In this document: in pieces, positions 41,354 to 49,352 of the stretch
Layout of the letters: each line of letters begins with the position of its first letter
Position numbering within the stretch: the stretch's first letter is position 1
NCBI GenBank assembly: GCA_038231575.1
Contig: JBBRLB010000015.1
Span: forward strand, 1 to 61,605
Reading direction: 5' to 3'
From: CAITWF01 sp038231575
GTDB lineage: Bacteria > Verrucomicrobiota > Verrucomicrobiia > Opitutales > Opitutaceae
Length of the DNA: 61,605 bases
Made by a program: the position numbers and the translations under genes
The notes under the pieces: generated by a model
Databases searched by the model: none
Seen by the model: the letters and a program-made list of their open reading frames with translations, nothing else
What the model was told of the DNA's origin: nothing

Positions 41354-41896
41354 ATGAAAAACTCTCTCGTCAGAAGAACGAAACGCGTCGTGATGGCGCT
41401 GATCGTTTCCACCGGGGCCTGGGCCGGCGTGTTTTATCCCGAGGGCACCACGACGATGCATTTCGCTTTCGAGGGCAGTCCCAACGGCGACCGCCCGATC
41501 GTTCGGCCGCCCGCGATCTATCATGCCGATGATGGCTTTGGCTTTGTCGATTCGCCGGGCCTCATCGGCACCGCCCGCGGCGTCACTGCGCCGAAGTATT
41601 TCCGCTTCGACGTCAACCTGCCCGCCGGCACCTATGCGATCACCGTCACGCTCGGCGGCACGCCGGAAGAATCGATCACCCGCATTAAGGCCGAAGATCA
41701 CCAGCCGATGGTCGAAGACGTGCTCGTCGCACGCGGACAAAGCGCCGCGAAAACCTTCACCGTCACCCTCACGCGAGGCGCAAAGGGCGATACGTCTCTG
41801 AAGGGCGACGGGTGCCTCACTCTGGAATTCGAAGGCACGAACCCGTCGCTCATGAAGCTCGATATCAAGCCGGGTGAGAAAGCGCCCGCCCGCTAA
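41354..41896 (+). CDS. Stand-alone CE12-type accessory (galactose-binding-like) domain protein
   Basis: 180 residues with a signal peptide (about 1-25). The mature protein matches the N-terminal beta-sandwich that precedes the SGNH domain in many rhamnogalacturonan acetylesterases: HFAFEGSP, ADDGFGFVDSP, KYFRFDVNLPAGTYAITVTL, RIKAEDHQPMVEDVLVARGQ, KTFTVTLTRG and CLTLEFEGTNPSL. The catalytic GDS/SGNH part is absent and the frame closes cleanly, so it is either a carbohydrate-binding module acting alone or a truncated esterase. It starts 11 bp after the FG-GAP protein, so the two are likely made together. Confidence 0.75.
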   Translation: MKNSLVRRTKRVVMALIVSTGAWAGVFYPEGTTTMHFAFEGSPNGDRPIVRPPAIYHADDGFGFVDSPGLIGTARGVTAPKYFRFDVNLPAGTYAITVTLGGTPEESITRIKAEDHQPMVEDVLVARGQSAAKTFTVTLTRGAKGDTSLKGDGCLTLEFEGTNPSLMKLDIKPGEKAPAR

Positions 41897-41924
41897 GGCA
41901 TCACCGCCGGGAGCGTGTCGGGGT

Positions 41925-42743
41925 TCACCCGCGCATGAGCGGACTCCACTCGGAGGACGGCATGATGCGATCGGTAAAGCCGAGCGTGCCCGTCCGCAGC
42001 ACATCCTTCGCCGCATCGCGCAGTCCCGTCATCGCCGCGCGATAGAGCGAAGTGGCCAGACTGATGCGGCGCACGCCGGCCGATTCCAATTCCGCGATCG
42101 TCGGCGTCGCCGGCATGCCGCCCATGAAATTGATCGGCTTTCCCACCGCGGCGCAAACCGTCCGAACGTCCGCAATCGTTTTCAAGCCCGGCGCGAACAG
42201 CACATCCGCGCCCGCCTGCTCATACGCCTGCAAACGCTCGATCACCTCGCCTAGTTTCTGGCCGTGCAGCAGGCCTTCCGCGCGCGCGGTAAAGACAAAC
42301 GGAAATGGCAGCGCCCGCGCCGCCTTTGCCGCCGCCGCCACGCGCGCCACGGCGTAATCAAAATCATACAGCGGTCGCGCACCTCCGCGTCGCGAATCCT
42401 CGATGGATCCACCGGCGAGTCCGAGCTCCCCGGCGAGCCGGATCGTTTCGGCGGCGAATTCCGGCGCGTCGCCGAAGCCGTTTTCCAAATCCGCCGATAC
42501 CGGCAGATCGGTCGCGTTCACGATCACGCGCGCCATTGCGAGAGCCTCCTCACGCGTGATCGCATAGTCGCGCCGGCCCAGCGTCGCGGCGGCGGCCGCG
42601 CTCGACGTCGCGAGCGCTTGAAATCCCAGCGACTCCAGCAACCGCGCGGAACCACCGTCCCATGGATTCGGAATCACGAATGTCCGCGGCCCCGCATGCA
42701 GCCGCCGAAACTGCGTAGCCTTGTCAAAAATCGAGATGTTCAT
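41925..42743 (-). CDS. Isocitrate lyase/PEP mutase family enzyme
   Basis: 272 residues from ATG 42743 (MNISIFDKATQFR). A TIM-barrel of the ICL/PEPM superfamily: FVIPNPWDGGSARLLESLGF, TSSAAAAATLGRRDY, PVSADLENGFGD with the metal-binding Asp/Glu, AGGSIEDS, FVFTARAEGLLHG, GADVLFAPGLKT and KPINFMGG. The short barrel without the long ICL insertions suggests a carboxyvinyl-phosphonate mutase, 2-methylisocitrate lyase or oxaloacetate-decarboxylase-like activity; the exact substrate is undetermined. It is convergent with the accessory-domain gene and divergent from the GH106 gene. Confidence 0.86.
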   Translation of the reverse strand: MNISIFDKATQFRRLHAGPRTFVIPNPWDGGSARLLESLGFQALATSSAAAAATLGRRDYAITREEALAMARVIVNATDLPVSADLENGFGDAPEFAAETIRLAGELGLAGGSIEDSRRGGARPLYDFDYAVARVAAAAKAARALPFPFVFTARAEGLLHGQKLGEVIERLQAYEQAGADVLFAPGLKTIADVRTVCAAVGKPINFMGGMPATPTIAELESAGVRRISLATSLYRAAMTGLRDAAKDVLRTGTLGFTDRIMPSSEWSPLMRG

Positions 42744-42914
42744 GCCGAGAGCTTCGCTTCGCGCGCCCGGGGTTGGCGAGTTCGCAGCGCGCATGCACCG
42801 ACACAGTCGCCGGGTTTTCGATCGCGTCTCCGTTCTCCTCACCACGGACTGTCCGAGCGCTGTCACTTTGCGGGCGAATATCCCGCGACCCTACCGTCGG
42901 TCTTTCCCACCCCC

Positions 42915-45530
42915 ATGCGCACCACTCGTTCACTTCTTTTTCTCGCAGCCTTGGCCGCCGCCGCCTTGGCGCAGGCGGCCGAATCATCCGATCTCGCGTG
43001 GCCAAAGATCGCACGTGACAACAAGCCGTGGACACGCTGGTGGTGGCCCGGCAGCGCGGTGGACAAGGCCAACCTCACACGCGAGCTTGAGGCCATCGCC
43101 GCCGCTGGTTTCGGGGGCGTCGAGATCACGCCCATCTATGGTGCGAAGGGCTCGGAAGATAAATTCCTCCCCATCCTCTCGCCGAAATGGCTGGAGATGG
43201 TCGAGCATGCCGGCCGCGAAGCGAAGCGGCTCGACCTCGCCATCGACATGTCGACCGGCGCCGGCTGGCCGTTCGGCGGCCCGTGGATCACGCCGGAATT
43301 TTCCAACACCAAGATCATCCTCAAGGACGGCCAGCTCACCGGCGCGCCGACCAAGATGATGGTGAAGCGCGCTCCCCCGGGCGACGCGGGCTTCGTGGTC
43401 GATCCGTTTTCGCCGGAGGCGCTGCGCCACCACCTCGCGCCCTTCGACCAGGCATTCGCGAATTTTCCCCGCGAACTGATCCATACGCAGTTTCACGATT
43501 CGTTTGAGTATTATGATGCGAGCTGGACCGCGGACCTGCCGAAGGTTTTCCAGCAGATGCACGGCTACGACATCCAGCAGTTCGCGGGCGAACTGCTCGG
43601 CGGCAAACCGCTCGACGCCGACACGCTCGCGCGCGTGAAGAGCGACTATCGTGACACGCTCGCGCAACTCCACCTCGACTACCTTCACACGTGGGTCGAG
43701 TGGTCACACGCGCATGGCTGGCTCGTCCGCAACCAGTCGCACGGCGCGCCGGCCAACCTCCTCGATCTTTACGCCAACGCCGACATTCCGGAGACGGAGA
43801 TTTTCGGTTCGCACGAATTCCCGATCCCCGGCTACCGCCGCGAGGCCGGCGACTTCGATCCGTCGCCCGGCCGCTCCGCGCATCCGACGATTATCAACCG
43901 GTTCGCTTCGTCGGCCGCGCACGTGGCCGGCCATCCGTTCGCGTCCTCGGAAACCTTCACGTGGCTGCGCGAACATTTCCGCGAGTCGCCGTCGCAGATG
44001 AAGCCGGAGGTCGACGCGCTTTTCCTCTCGGGCATCAACCACATTTTTTATCACGGCACCTGTTACTCGCCAGCGGACGCCCCTTGGCCCGGCTGGGTGT
44101 TTTACGCCTCCACGGAGTTCAACTCCCGCAATCCTCTCTGGCGCGATATCGGCGACAGCCTCAACGCCTATATCGGGCGCGCCCAATCTCTCCTCCAATC
44201 CGGCACGCACGACAACGACGTGCTCGTCTACTGGCCGCTGTCCGATCTCTGGCACGACCCGAAAGGCATGCAAAATCTCCTCACCGTCCACGCCAGCTGG
44301 CTCGGCGAAACCACGTGCGGCAAATTAATGTCCGACCTCGAGGCCAAGGGCTATGCCTACGATCTCATCTCGGACGCGCAGCTCGGCCAAACCAGTGCCG
44401 ACAAAAACGGCGAACTGAAAACACCCGGCGGCACCTATCACACCATCATCGTGCCGAAAACCGGGCACATGCCGCTCGCGACCTTGCAACGCCTGCTCAC
44501 ACTCGCGAGCGATGGGGCGACCGTCTTGTTTCTCGACGCGCTGCCCGCCGATGTCCCCGGTTACGGCTCACTCGCGGAGCGCCGCGCCAAATTCAAAACC
44601 GAACTCGCGCGGCTCACCCTCGCAACGACGTCCACCGGCACCCGCGAAGCGAAGCTCGGCCGCGGTCGCGTGATTGTCGCCCCGCTGGCCGCGTTGCTCT
44701 CCGCCAGCGGAGCCAGCCGCGAGGCCCTGACCGAAACCGGCCTGCAGTTTGTCCGCCGCCGCACCGACGACGGCTATGTTTACTTCATCGCCAATCTCAC
44801 CGGCAAAGCGGTCGACGGCTGGGTTCGCCTCGGCCGGCCAGCGCAATCGGCGCTGCAGCTGAATCCGCGGCGCGGGGGCGCGGGCGTCGCGACGGTGCGC
44901 CAGCGCGACGGTGCAGCCGAAGTTTACCTCCAACAGGCGCCCGGCGAATCGTTCTTCATCAAGACGCTGACCGCCCGCGTCTCGAGCGGCACGCGCTCCG
45001 CCCCCTCTCAACGCGGCACGCCCATCGCCCTCGGCGGCGAATGGAAAGTCACCGCGCTACGCGGCGGACCGGAACTGCCGCCCGCCTTTACTGGCCGCGC
45101 CCTCGGAACGTGGACTACGCAGGGCGGCGAATGGGCACGCTTCGGCGGCACCGCGCGCTACGAGACGGAGTTCACGCTGCCCGCCGACGCGAAGGCTGAC
45201 GACTGGCTACTCGACCTCGGCGACGTGCGCGAGACGGCCCGTGTGTTCGTCAACGGCGCCGAAACCGACCTGATCTGGTCGCTACCGATGCGCACCAAGA
45301 TCGGCCCGTTTCTCAAGCCGGGCAAAAATGTGCTGGCCCTGGAAGTGACGAACACCGCCGCCAACCGCATCCGCGACCTCGATCAGCGCAAGGTCCTGTG
45401 GAAAAAATTCTACGACACGAACGTCGTGAACATCACCTACAAACCCTTCGATGCGTCCACGTGGGCCCTGCAGCCCAGCGGCCTCCTCGGTCCCGTGACG
45501 CTCACGCCGCTGAAGGTTTTCACACCCTGA
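42915..45530 (+). CDS. Alpha-L-rhamnosidase, glycoside hydrolase family 106
   Basis: 871 residues from ATG 42915 with a signal peptide (about 1-22). The family opening PWTRWWWPGSAVDKANLTRE is followed by GFGGVEITPIYGAKG, LDLAIDMSTGAGWPFGGPWI, HDSFEYYDASWTADLPKVFQ, ASSETFTWLREHFRESPSQM and GINHIFYHGTCYSPADAPWP. The C-terminal part (about 700-871) is a beta-sandwich with DWLLDLGDVRETARVFVNGA, typical for the family. GH106 removes terminal rhamnose from rhamnogalacturonan side chains or backbone ends. It ends at a likely terminator (45677-45697). Confidence 0.93.
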   Translation: MRTTRSLLFLAALAAAALAQAAESSDLAWPKIARDNKPWTRWWWPGSAVDKANLTRELEAIAAAGFGGVEITPIYGAKGSEDKFLPILSPKWLEMVEHAGREAKRLDLAIDMSTGAGWPFGGPWITPEFSNTKIILKDGQLTGAPTKMMVKRAPPGDAGFVVDPFSPEALRHHLAPFDQAFANFPRELIHTQFHDSFEYYDASWTADLPKVFQQMHGYDIQQFAGELLGGKPLDADTLARVKSDYRDTLAQLHLDYLHTWVEWSHAHGWLVRNQSHGAPANLLDLYANADIPETEIFGSHEFPIPGYRREAGDFDPSPGRSAHPTIINRFASSAAHVAGHPFASSETFTWLREHFRESPSQMKPEVDALFLSGINHIFYHGTCYSPADAPWPGWVFYASTEFNSRNPLWRDIGDSLNAYIGRAQSLLQSGTHDNDVLVYWPLSDLWHDPKGMQNLLTVHASWLGETTCGKLMSDLEAKGYAYDLISDAQLGQTSADKNGELKTPGGTYHTIIVPKTGHMPLATLQRLLTLASDGATVLFLDALPADVPGYGSLAERRAKFKTELARLTLATTSTGTREAKLGRGRVIVAPLAALLSASGASREALTETGLQFVRRRTDDGYVYFIANLTGKAVDGWVRLGRPAQSALQLNPRRGGAGVATVRQRDGAAEVYLQQAPGESFFIKTLTARVSSGTRSAPSQRGTPIALGGEWKVTALRGGPELPPAFTGRALGTWTTQGGEWARFGGTARYETEFTLPADAKADDWLLDLGDVRETARVFVNGAETDLIWSLPMRTKIGPFLKPGKNVLALEVTNTAANRIRDLDQRKVLWKKFYDTNVVNITYKPFDASTWALQPSGLLGPVTLTPLKVFTP

Positions 45531-45541
45531 CCCTCCGTTCG

Positions 45542-45611
45542 GTGTGGGGCGCGCTTGATGCCCGCCGTCAGCCACCGCTGACAAATGGCGGGCGCAAAGC
45601 CCGCCCCACAC
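45542..45611. repeat. Long interrupted inverted repeat, REP-like
   Basis: GTGTGGGGC (45542-45550) pairs with GCCCCACAC (45603-45611), GCCCGCC (45560-45566) with GGCGGGC (45587-45593), and GTCAGC with GCTGAC inside. The layout and GC-rich vocabulary match the repeat at 23522-23573. Confidence 0.65.
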
Positions 45612-45676
45612 GATTGAAACTTCGCACGTGCCGCGGCCGAAGCATCGTTCATCGTCTGTGGCCGCCTGATTGCGGT

Positions 45677-45705
45677 CCCGCCGACCGCGCCGGCGGGCTT
45701 TTCTT
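45677..45705 (+). terminator. Rho-independent terminator after the GH106 gene
   Basis: CCCGCCG (45677-45683) and CGGCGGG (45691-45697) pair over a 7-nt loop, then CTTTTCTTTT. It lies about 150 bp after the rhamnosidase stop, beyond the repeat. Confidence 0.75.
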
Positions 45706-45749
45706 TTCCGACTCGTCACCCGTTCTGTTTCCCGCGTGACTGGTCGGCC

Positions 45750-47324
45750 ATGGCCAGCTCCGTCACGCCGGAATCCTTTTCGCTGCACCACCTCCTGCGG
45801 CGATGTCCGCCCCGGGCGCTGATCGGGGGCAGCGCGATCGTCTCCGGCCTGGTTTCAATTTTCTTTTTCTTCCCACGCTTCTGGCTGTGGCGCGGCATAG
45901 GAATCGCCCCCACCGATCTGCTTTCGATCGAACCAGAACTTCACCGGGCTTTTTTTTCGCTCCAGCAGCTGCAGAATCCGTGGCAGCGGATCGACGACGT
46001 CACCAACCGGGTCATCGAATGGCGGTTGTGGTGGCCGGTCGTCGCCCATGATCTCCATCTGCCCGCGGGCGTATATCTGGCGCTACCGCATCTGGGTTGT
46101 GCCCTCACGCTGGCGAGCACGGCCTTTTTTATCTGGCGCGCCACCGCCGATGCCGCGACCACGGCGGCGGCCACGATGCTGGCCGCGACCCTATCGTGGT
46201 TCTTCGTCTCGACGGGCTGGCTCGCCTATTTCGACTCGTGGCTGATGTTGGGCTTGGTCCTCGCGAGTTTCTCCTCGAGTCGTCGGATATTATTCGGCGC
46301 CGCGCTGCTGGCGCCTTGGATCGATGAACGTTTCATTCTCGCCCTGCCGCTTTGCCTCGGCGTGCGTTCGCTGGCGGCGGACGGTGCCACCCCGCGTGAC
46401 CCGCGCACACTGTGGGGCGACGCCGGGGCGTTGCTGGCCGGCATTGCGCCATACGTCGCGGTGCGGCTCGGCGCCGAACTCACCCACGCGCGCACGACGA
46501 GTTCAAGCTACTGGGCCCAACGCTCGCTGCTTCCCGCCTCGCCCGTCGTGATGCTGATCGGTGCCTGGCACGGATTGCGGCTCGGCTGGATCGCGGTCGC
46601 GGTGGGACTGGGCGTCACCTTCCGCGATCGGCGCGCCGGGCGTTGGTTGGCCGCCGCCGCGATCTTCGCCAGCCTCGCGGTGAACCTGTGCATCGCCGAC
46701 GACCTCAGCCGGTCCGCCTCGATCGCTTTCCCCGTGCTCGTCGCCGGCATTATCCTCGCCTGGCAGGCCCAGCCGGACCTGACCGCGCGCGTGCTCCCGC
46801 TGATCTGCCTTGGAAATCTTCTGCTCCCTGCCGCTCACATCATCGCCAAACCAGCCAACGACGATGAGACCTATCACCGCGCCCCGATTCTTTACGCCTA
46901 CGCCGAATTCGATCGCGCGCAGCTCCAGCCGGTGTTCGCCAACCCCGCCGCCTATAATTCGCTTGGCTTGGACGCCTTTCGCGCCGGCGACCAAACCCGG
47001 GCGCTCACCCTGTTCAACATCGCCCTCCAGTTTGATCCGGGCTTCGCCAAGGCCCGCGCGAACCGCGGGCTGCTGCTTTTCGTGACCGGTCACCGGCCCG
47101 AAGGCATGGCCGATCTCGACCAGGCGCTGCGGGAGCGGCCGGCACTGGATGATGCCAGGCTCGAACGCGCCGGTTTTCGCGAGCAGCTCGGCGACGTGGC
47201 CGGCGCGCTCGCCGATGTCCGCGACGCGCTCCGGCGCGCTCCGCCCGATTGGCCGCGGCGCCACGAGGCGGCGGAATCTGAGCGCGCGCTCGCGGCCAAG
47301 GCGGCCTTGGCCCCTCCGCACTGA
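45750..47324 (+). CDS. Polytopic membrane protein with C-terminal TPR repeats
   Basis: 524 residues. About ten hydrophobic segments span residues 25-370 (for example LIGGSAIVSGLVSIFFFF and TMLAATLSWFFVSTGWLAYF), with short loops rich in Arg. The last 130 residues form tetratricopeptide-like helices: AAYNSLGLDAFRAGDQTRAL, TLFNIALQFDPGFAKARANR, GHRPEGMADLDQALRERPAL. The layout resembles glycosyltransferase-like or tetratricopeptide membrane proteins, but no catalytic motif was seen. The function is unknown. It is followed by a hairpin terminator before htpG. Confidence 0.8.
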   Translation: MASSVTPESFSLHHLLRRCPPRALIGGSAIVSGLVSIFFFFPRFWLWRGIGIAPTDLLSIEPELHRAFFSLQQLQNPWQRIDDVTNRVIEWRLWWPVVAHDLHLPAGVYLALPHLGCALTLASTAFFIWRATADAATTAAATMLAATLSWFFVSTGWLAYFDSWLMLGLVLASFSSSRRILFGAALLAPWIDERFILALPLCLGVRSLAADGATPRDPRTLWGDAGALLAGIAPYVAVRLGAELTHARTTSSSYWAQRSLLPASPVVMLIGAWHGLRLGWIAVAVGLGVTFRDRRAGRWLAAAAIFASLAVNLCIADDLSRSASIAFPVLVAGIILAWQAQPDLTARVLPLICLGNLLLPAAHIIAKPANDDETYHRAPILYAYAEFDRAQLQPVFANPAAYNSLGLDAFRAGDQTRALTLFNIALQFDPGFAKARANRGLLLFVTGHRPEGMADLDQALRERPALDDARLERAGFREQLGDVAGALADVRDALRRAPPDWPRRHEAAESERALAAKAALAPPH

Positions 47325-47360
47325 GCCTCCGCCGCATTCTCCCGCTTGATTTTTTCCCGC

Positions 47361-47390
47361 GCCCGCTAAAATAGCGGGCTCCTTTGCTTT
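47361..47390 (+). terminator. Hairpin terminator upstream of htpG
   Basis: GCCCGCTA (47361-47368) and TAGCGGGC (47372-47379) form a perfect 8-bp stem with an AAA loop, followed by a T-rich tract. It separates the membrane-TPR gene from htpG. Confidence 0.7.
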
Positions 47391-47435
47391 TCGGGCCTTT
47401 CAACCTTCCTCTTTCACCTCTCTACTCACCCTTCC

Positions 47436-49277
47436 ATGTCCACCGCCACGCCGCAGAAATTCGAGTTCCAAGCCGAGATCAGCCAGCTGCTCGATATCGT
47501 CACCCACTCGCTCTACACGGAGAAGGAAATCTTCATTCGCGAGCTGGTGTCCAACGCCTCCGACGCCCTCGAGAAGCTCCGCCACACGCAGCTCACCGAG
47601 CAGGAGATCTTCGACGACAAACTCACGCTCGAAATCAACGTCACCACCGATGACAAGGCCAAGACGATCACGATTCAGGATTTCGGCATCGGCATGACGC
47701 GCGCCGAACTCGTCGAGAATCTCGGCACCATTGCCCACTCCGGCTCGAAGGCGTTTCTCAAGTCCCTCGCCGAAGGCGATCAGAAGAACACCAATCTCAT
47801 CGGCCAGTTCGGCGTCGGCTTCTACTCCGCCTTCATGGTCGCGAAGTCCGTAAAAGTTTACTCGCACTCCTGGCGCGCCAGTGAGCCCGGCCACGTCTGG
47901 ACCAGCACCGGTTCCGGGAGCTACGAAATCGAGGAGAGCGCGGGCGAGCGCCGCGGCTCCAAGATTGTCATCGAGCTGAAGGACGACTGCGCGGATTTTG
48001 CGCAGGACTGGAAGGCCAAGGAAATCCTCGAACGCTACAGCGCGTTCGTCTCGTTCCCGATCAATCTCAACGGCAAGCGCGTCAACACCGTCCAAGCCCT
48101 CTGGCTCCGTTCCAAAAACGAAATCAAGGACGAGGAATACACCGAGTTCTATAAATTCCAGGCGCACGCCTTCGAGGAGCCGCGCCTGCGCCTGCACTTC
48201 AGCGCCGACGCCCCGCTCTCGATCAACGCGCTGCTGTTCGTTCCGAAGGAAAACACCGAGAAGCTCGGCTTCGCGCGCACCGAGGCGAGTGTCGCGCTCT
48301 ATTGCCGCAAGGTCCTGATCGACGCCAAGCCGAAGAGTCTCCTGCCCGAGTGGCTGCGTTTCCTGAAGGGCGTCGTCGATAGCGAGGACCTCCCGCTCAA
48401 CATCTCGCGCGAGACGATGCAGGACAAGGCCCTCATCGAGAAACTGAACAAGGTCATCACGAAACGCTTCCTGAAATTCCTCGAGGAGGAGGCGAAGAAT
48501 CACGCCGAGGCCTACGCGGAGTTCTATGGGGAGTTCGGCATTTTCCTCAAGGAAGGCGCCGCGATGGATTTCACGCACAAGGATGCGCTCGTAAAGCTCC
48601 TCCGCTTCGAGTCGTCCCTCACCGAGAAGGGCAAGACCACGTCGCTCGCTGATTACGTGTCGCGCCTGACCGGGGATACGAAGGAAATCTATTACCTCGT
48701 CGGCCCGAACCGCGCCGCGATCGAAAGCGGCCCGTATCTCGAAGCCTTCAAGGCGCGGAATCTCGAAGTGCTCTTCTGCTACGAGCCCGTCGACGAATAT
48801 GTGATGAACAACGTCCGCGAGTTCGACGGCAAGAAGCTCACCGCCGCCGATCACGCCGACGTCAAACTCTCCGACCTCCCGAAGCCCGAAGGCGCGCTGA
48901 GCGACGCGGACGTGGCGACACTCACCAAGTGGATGAAGGAAACGCTCGACGCGCGCGTCAGCGAAGTGAAGGCCAGCGATCGCCTCGTCGACTCGCCGGT
49001 GCTCGCGCTCAACGCCGACAAGTTCATGTCGCCCCACATGCGCCGCATGATGAAAGCCATGAACAAGGACGGCACCGACACACCGCTGCGCGTGAACCTC
49101 GAAATCAACCCGCGACACGCCGTCATCAAGCGCTTGTTCGACACGCACACCGCCAGTCCGGAAAAGGCGAAACTCGTCGCCGAACAACTCCTGGACAACG
49201 CCTTGATCTCGGCGGGATTGCTGGACGATGCGACTGCGATGGTCGCGCGGTTGAACAAGCTGCTGGAAAGCATTTGA
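47436..49277 (+). CDS. htpG: Molecular chaperone HtpG (bacterial Hsp90)
   Basis: 613 residues, normal for HtpG. The N-terminal ATPase has FIRELVSNASDALEKLR (Mg/ATP Asn), QDFGIGM, GTIAHSGSKAFL and GQFGVGFYSAFMV. The middle domain carries LPLNISRETMQ with the Arg that reaches the gamma-phosphate, and the C-terminal dimerisation domain includes SPHMRRMMKAMN. It is an ATP-driven cytoplasmic dimer that remodels client proteins. I found no CIRCE element or other known heat-shock operator upstream, so its control in this organism is not evident. It is monocistronic: a terminator lies before it and a REP-like element after it. Confidence 0.97.
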   Translation: MSTATPQKFEFQAEISQLLDIVTHSLYTEKEIFIRELVSNASDALEKLRHTQLTEQEIFDDKLTLEINVTTDDKAKTITIQDFGIGMTRAELVENLGTIAHSGSKAFLKSLAEGDQKNTNLIGQFGVGFYSAFMVAKSVKVYSHSWRASEPGHVWTSTGSGSYEIEESAGERRGSKIVIELKDDCADFAQDWKAKEILERYSAFVSFPINLNGKRVNTVQALWLRSKNEIKDEEYTEFYKFQAHAFEEPRLRLHFSADAPLSINALLFVPKENTEKLGFARTEASVALYCRKVLIDAKPKSLLPEWLRFLKGVVDSEDLPLNISRETMQDKALIEKLNKVITKRFLKFLEEEAKNHAEAYAEFYGEFGIFLKEGAAMDFTHKDALVKLLRFESSLTEKGKTTSLADYVSRLTGDTKEIYYLVGPNRAAIESGPYLEAFKARNLEVLFCYEPVDEYVMNNVREFDGKKLTAADHADVKLSDLPKPEGALSDADVATLTKWMKETLDARVSEVKASDRLVDSPVLALNADKFMSPHMRRMMKAMNKDGTDTPLRVNLEINPRHAVIKRLFDTHTASPEKAKLVAEQLLDNALISAGLLDDATAMVARLNKLLESI

Positions 49278-49286
49278 AGCAAACCG

Positions 49287-49344
49287 CCTTGGTGTAGGCC
49301 CGGCCGGTGCCCGGGTTCAACCGGCCAACGGCCGGTTCTACACC
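49287..49344. repeat. REP-like inverted repeat after htpG
   Basis: TTGGTGTAG (49287-49295) pairs with CTACACCAA (49336-49344); GC-rich inner palindromes (GGCCGG and CCGGCC) lie between. It separates convergent genes and may end transcription in both directions. Confidence 0.65.
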
Positions 49345-49352
49345 AAACCGGC

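Noticed and set aside
47325..47435. CIRCE element or heat-shock operator before htpG
   Set aside because: The only strong palindrome is a terminator-like hairpin; no TTAGCACTC-type inverted repeat is present.
47400..49187. 595-codon open frame on the minus strand
   Set aside because: Antisense to htpG, which is unambiguous.
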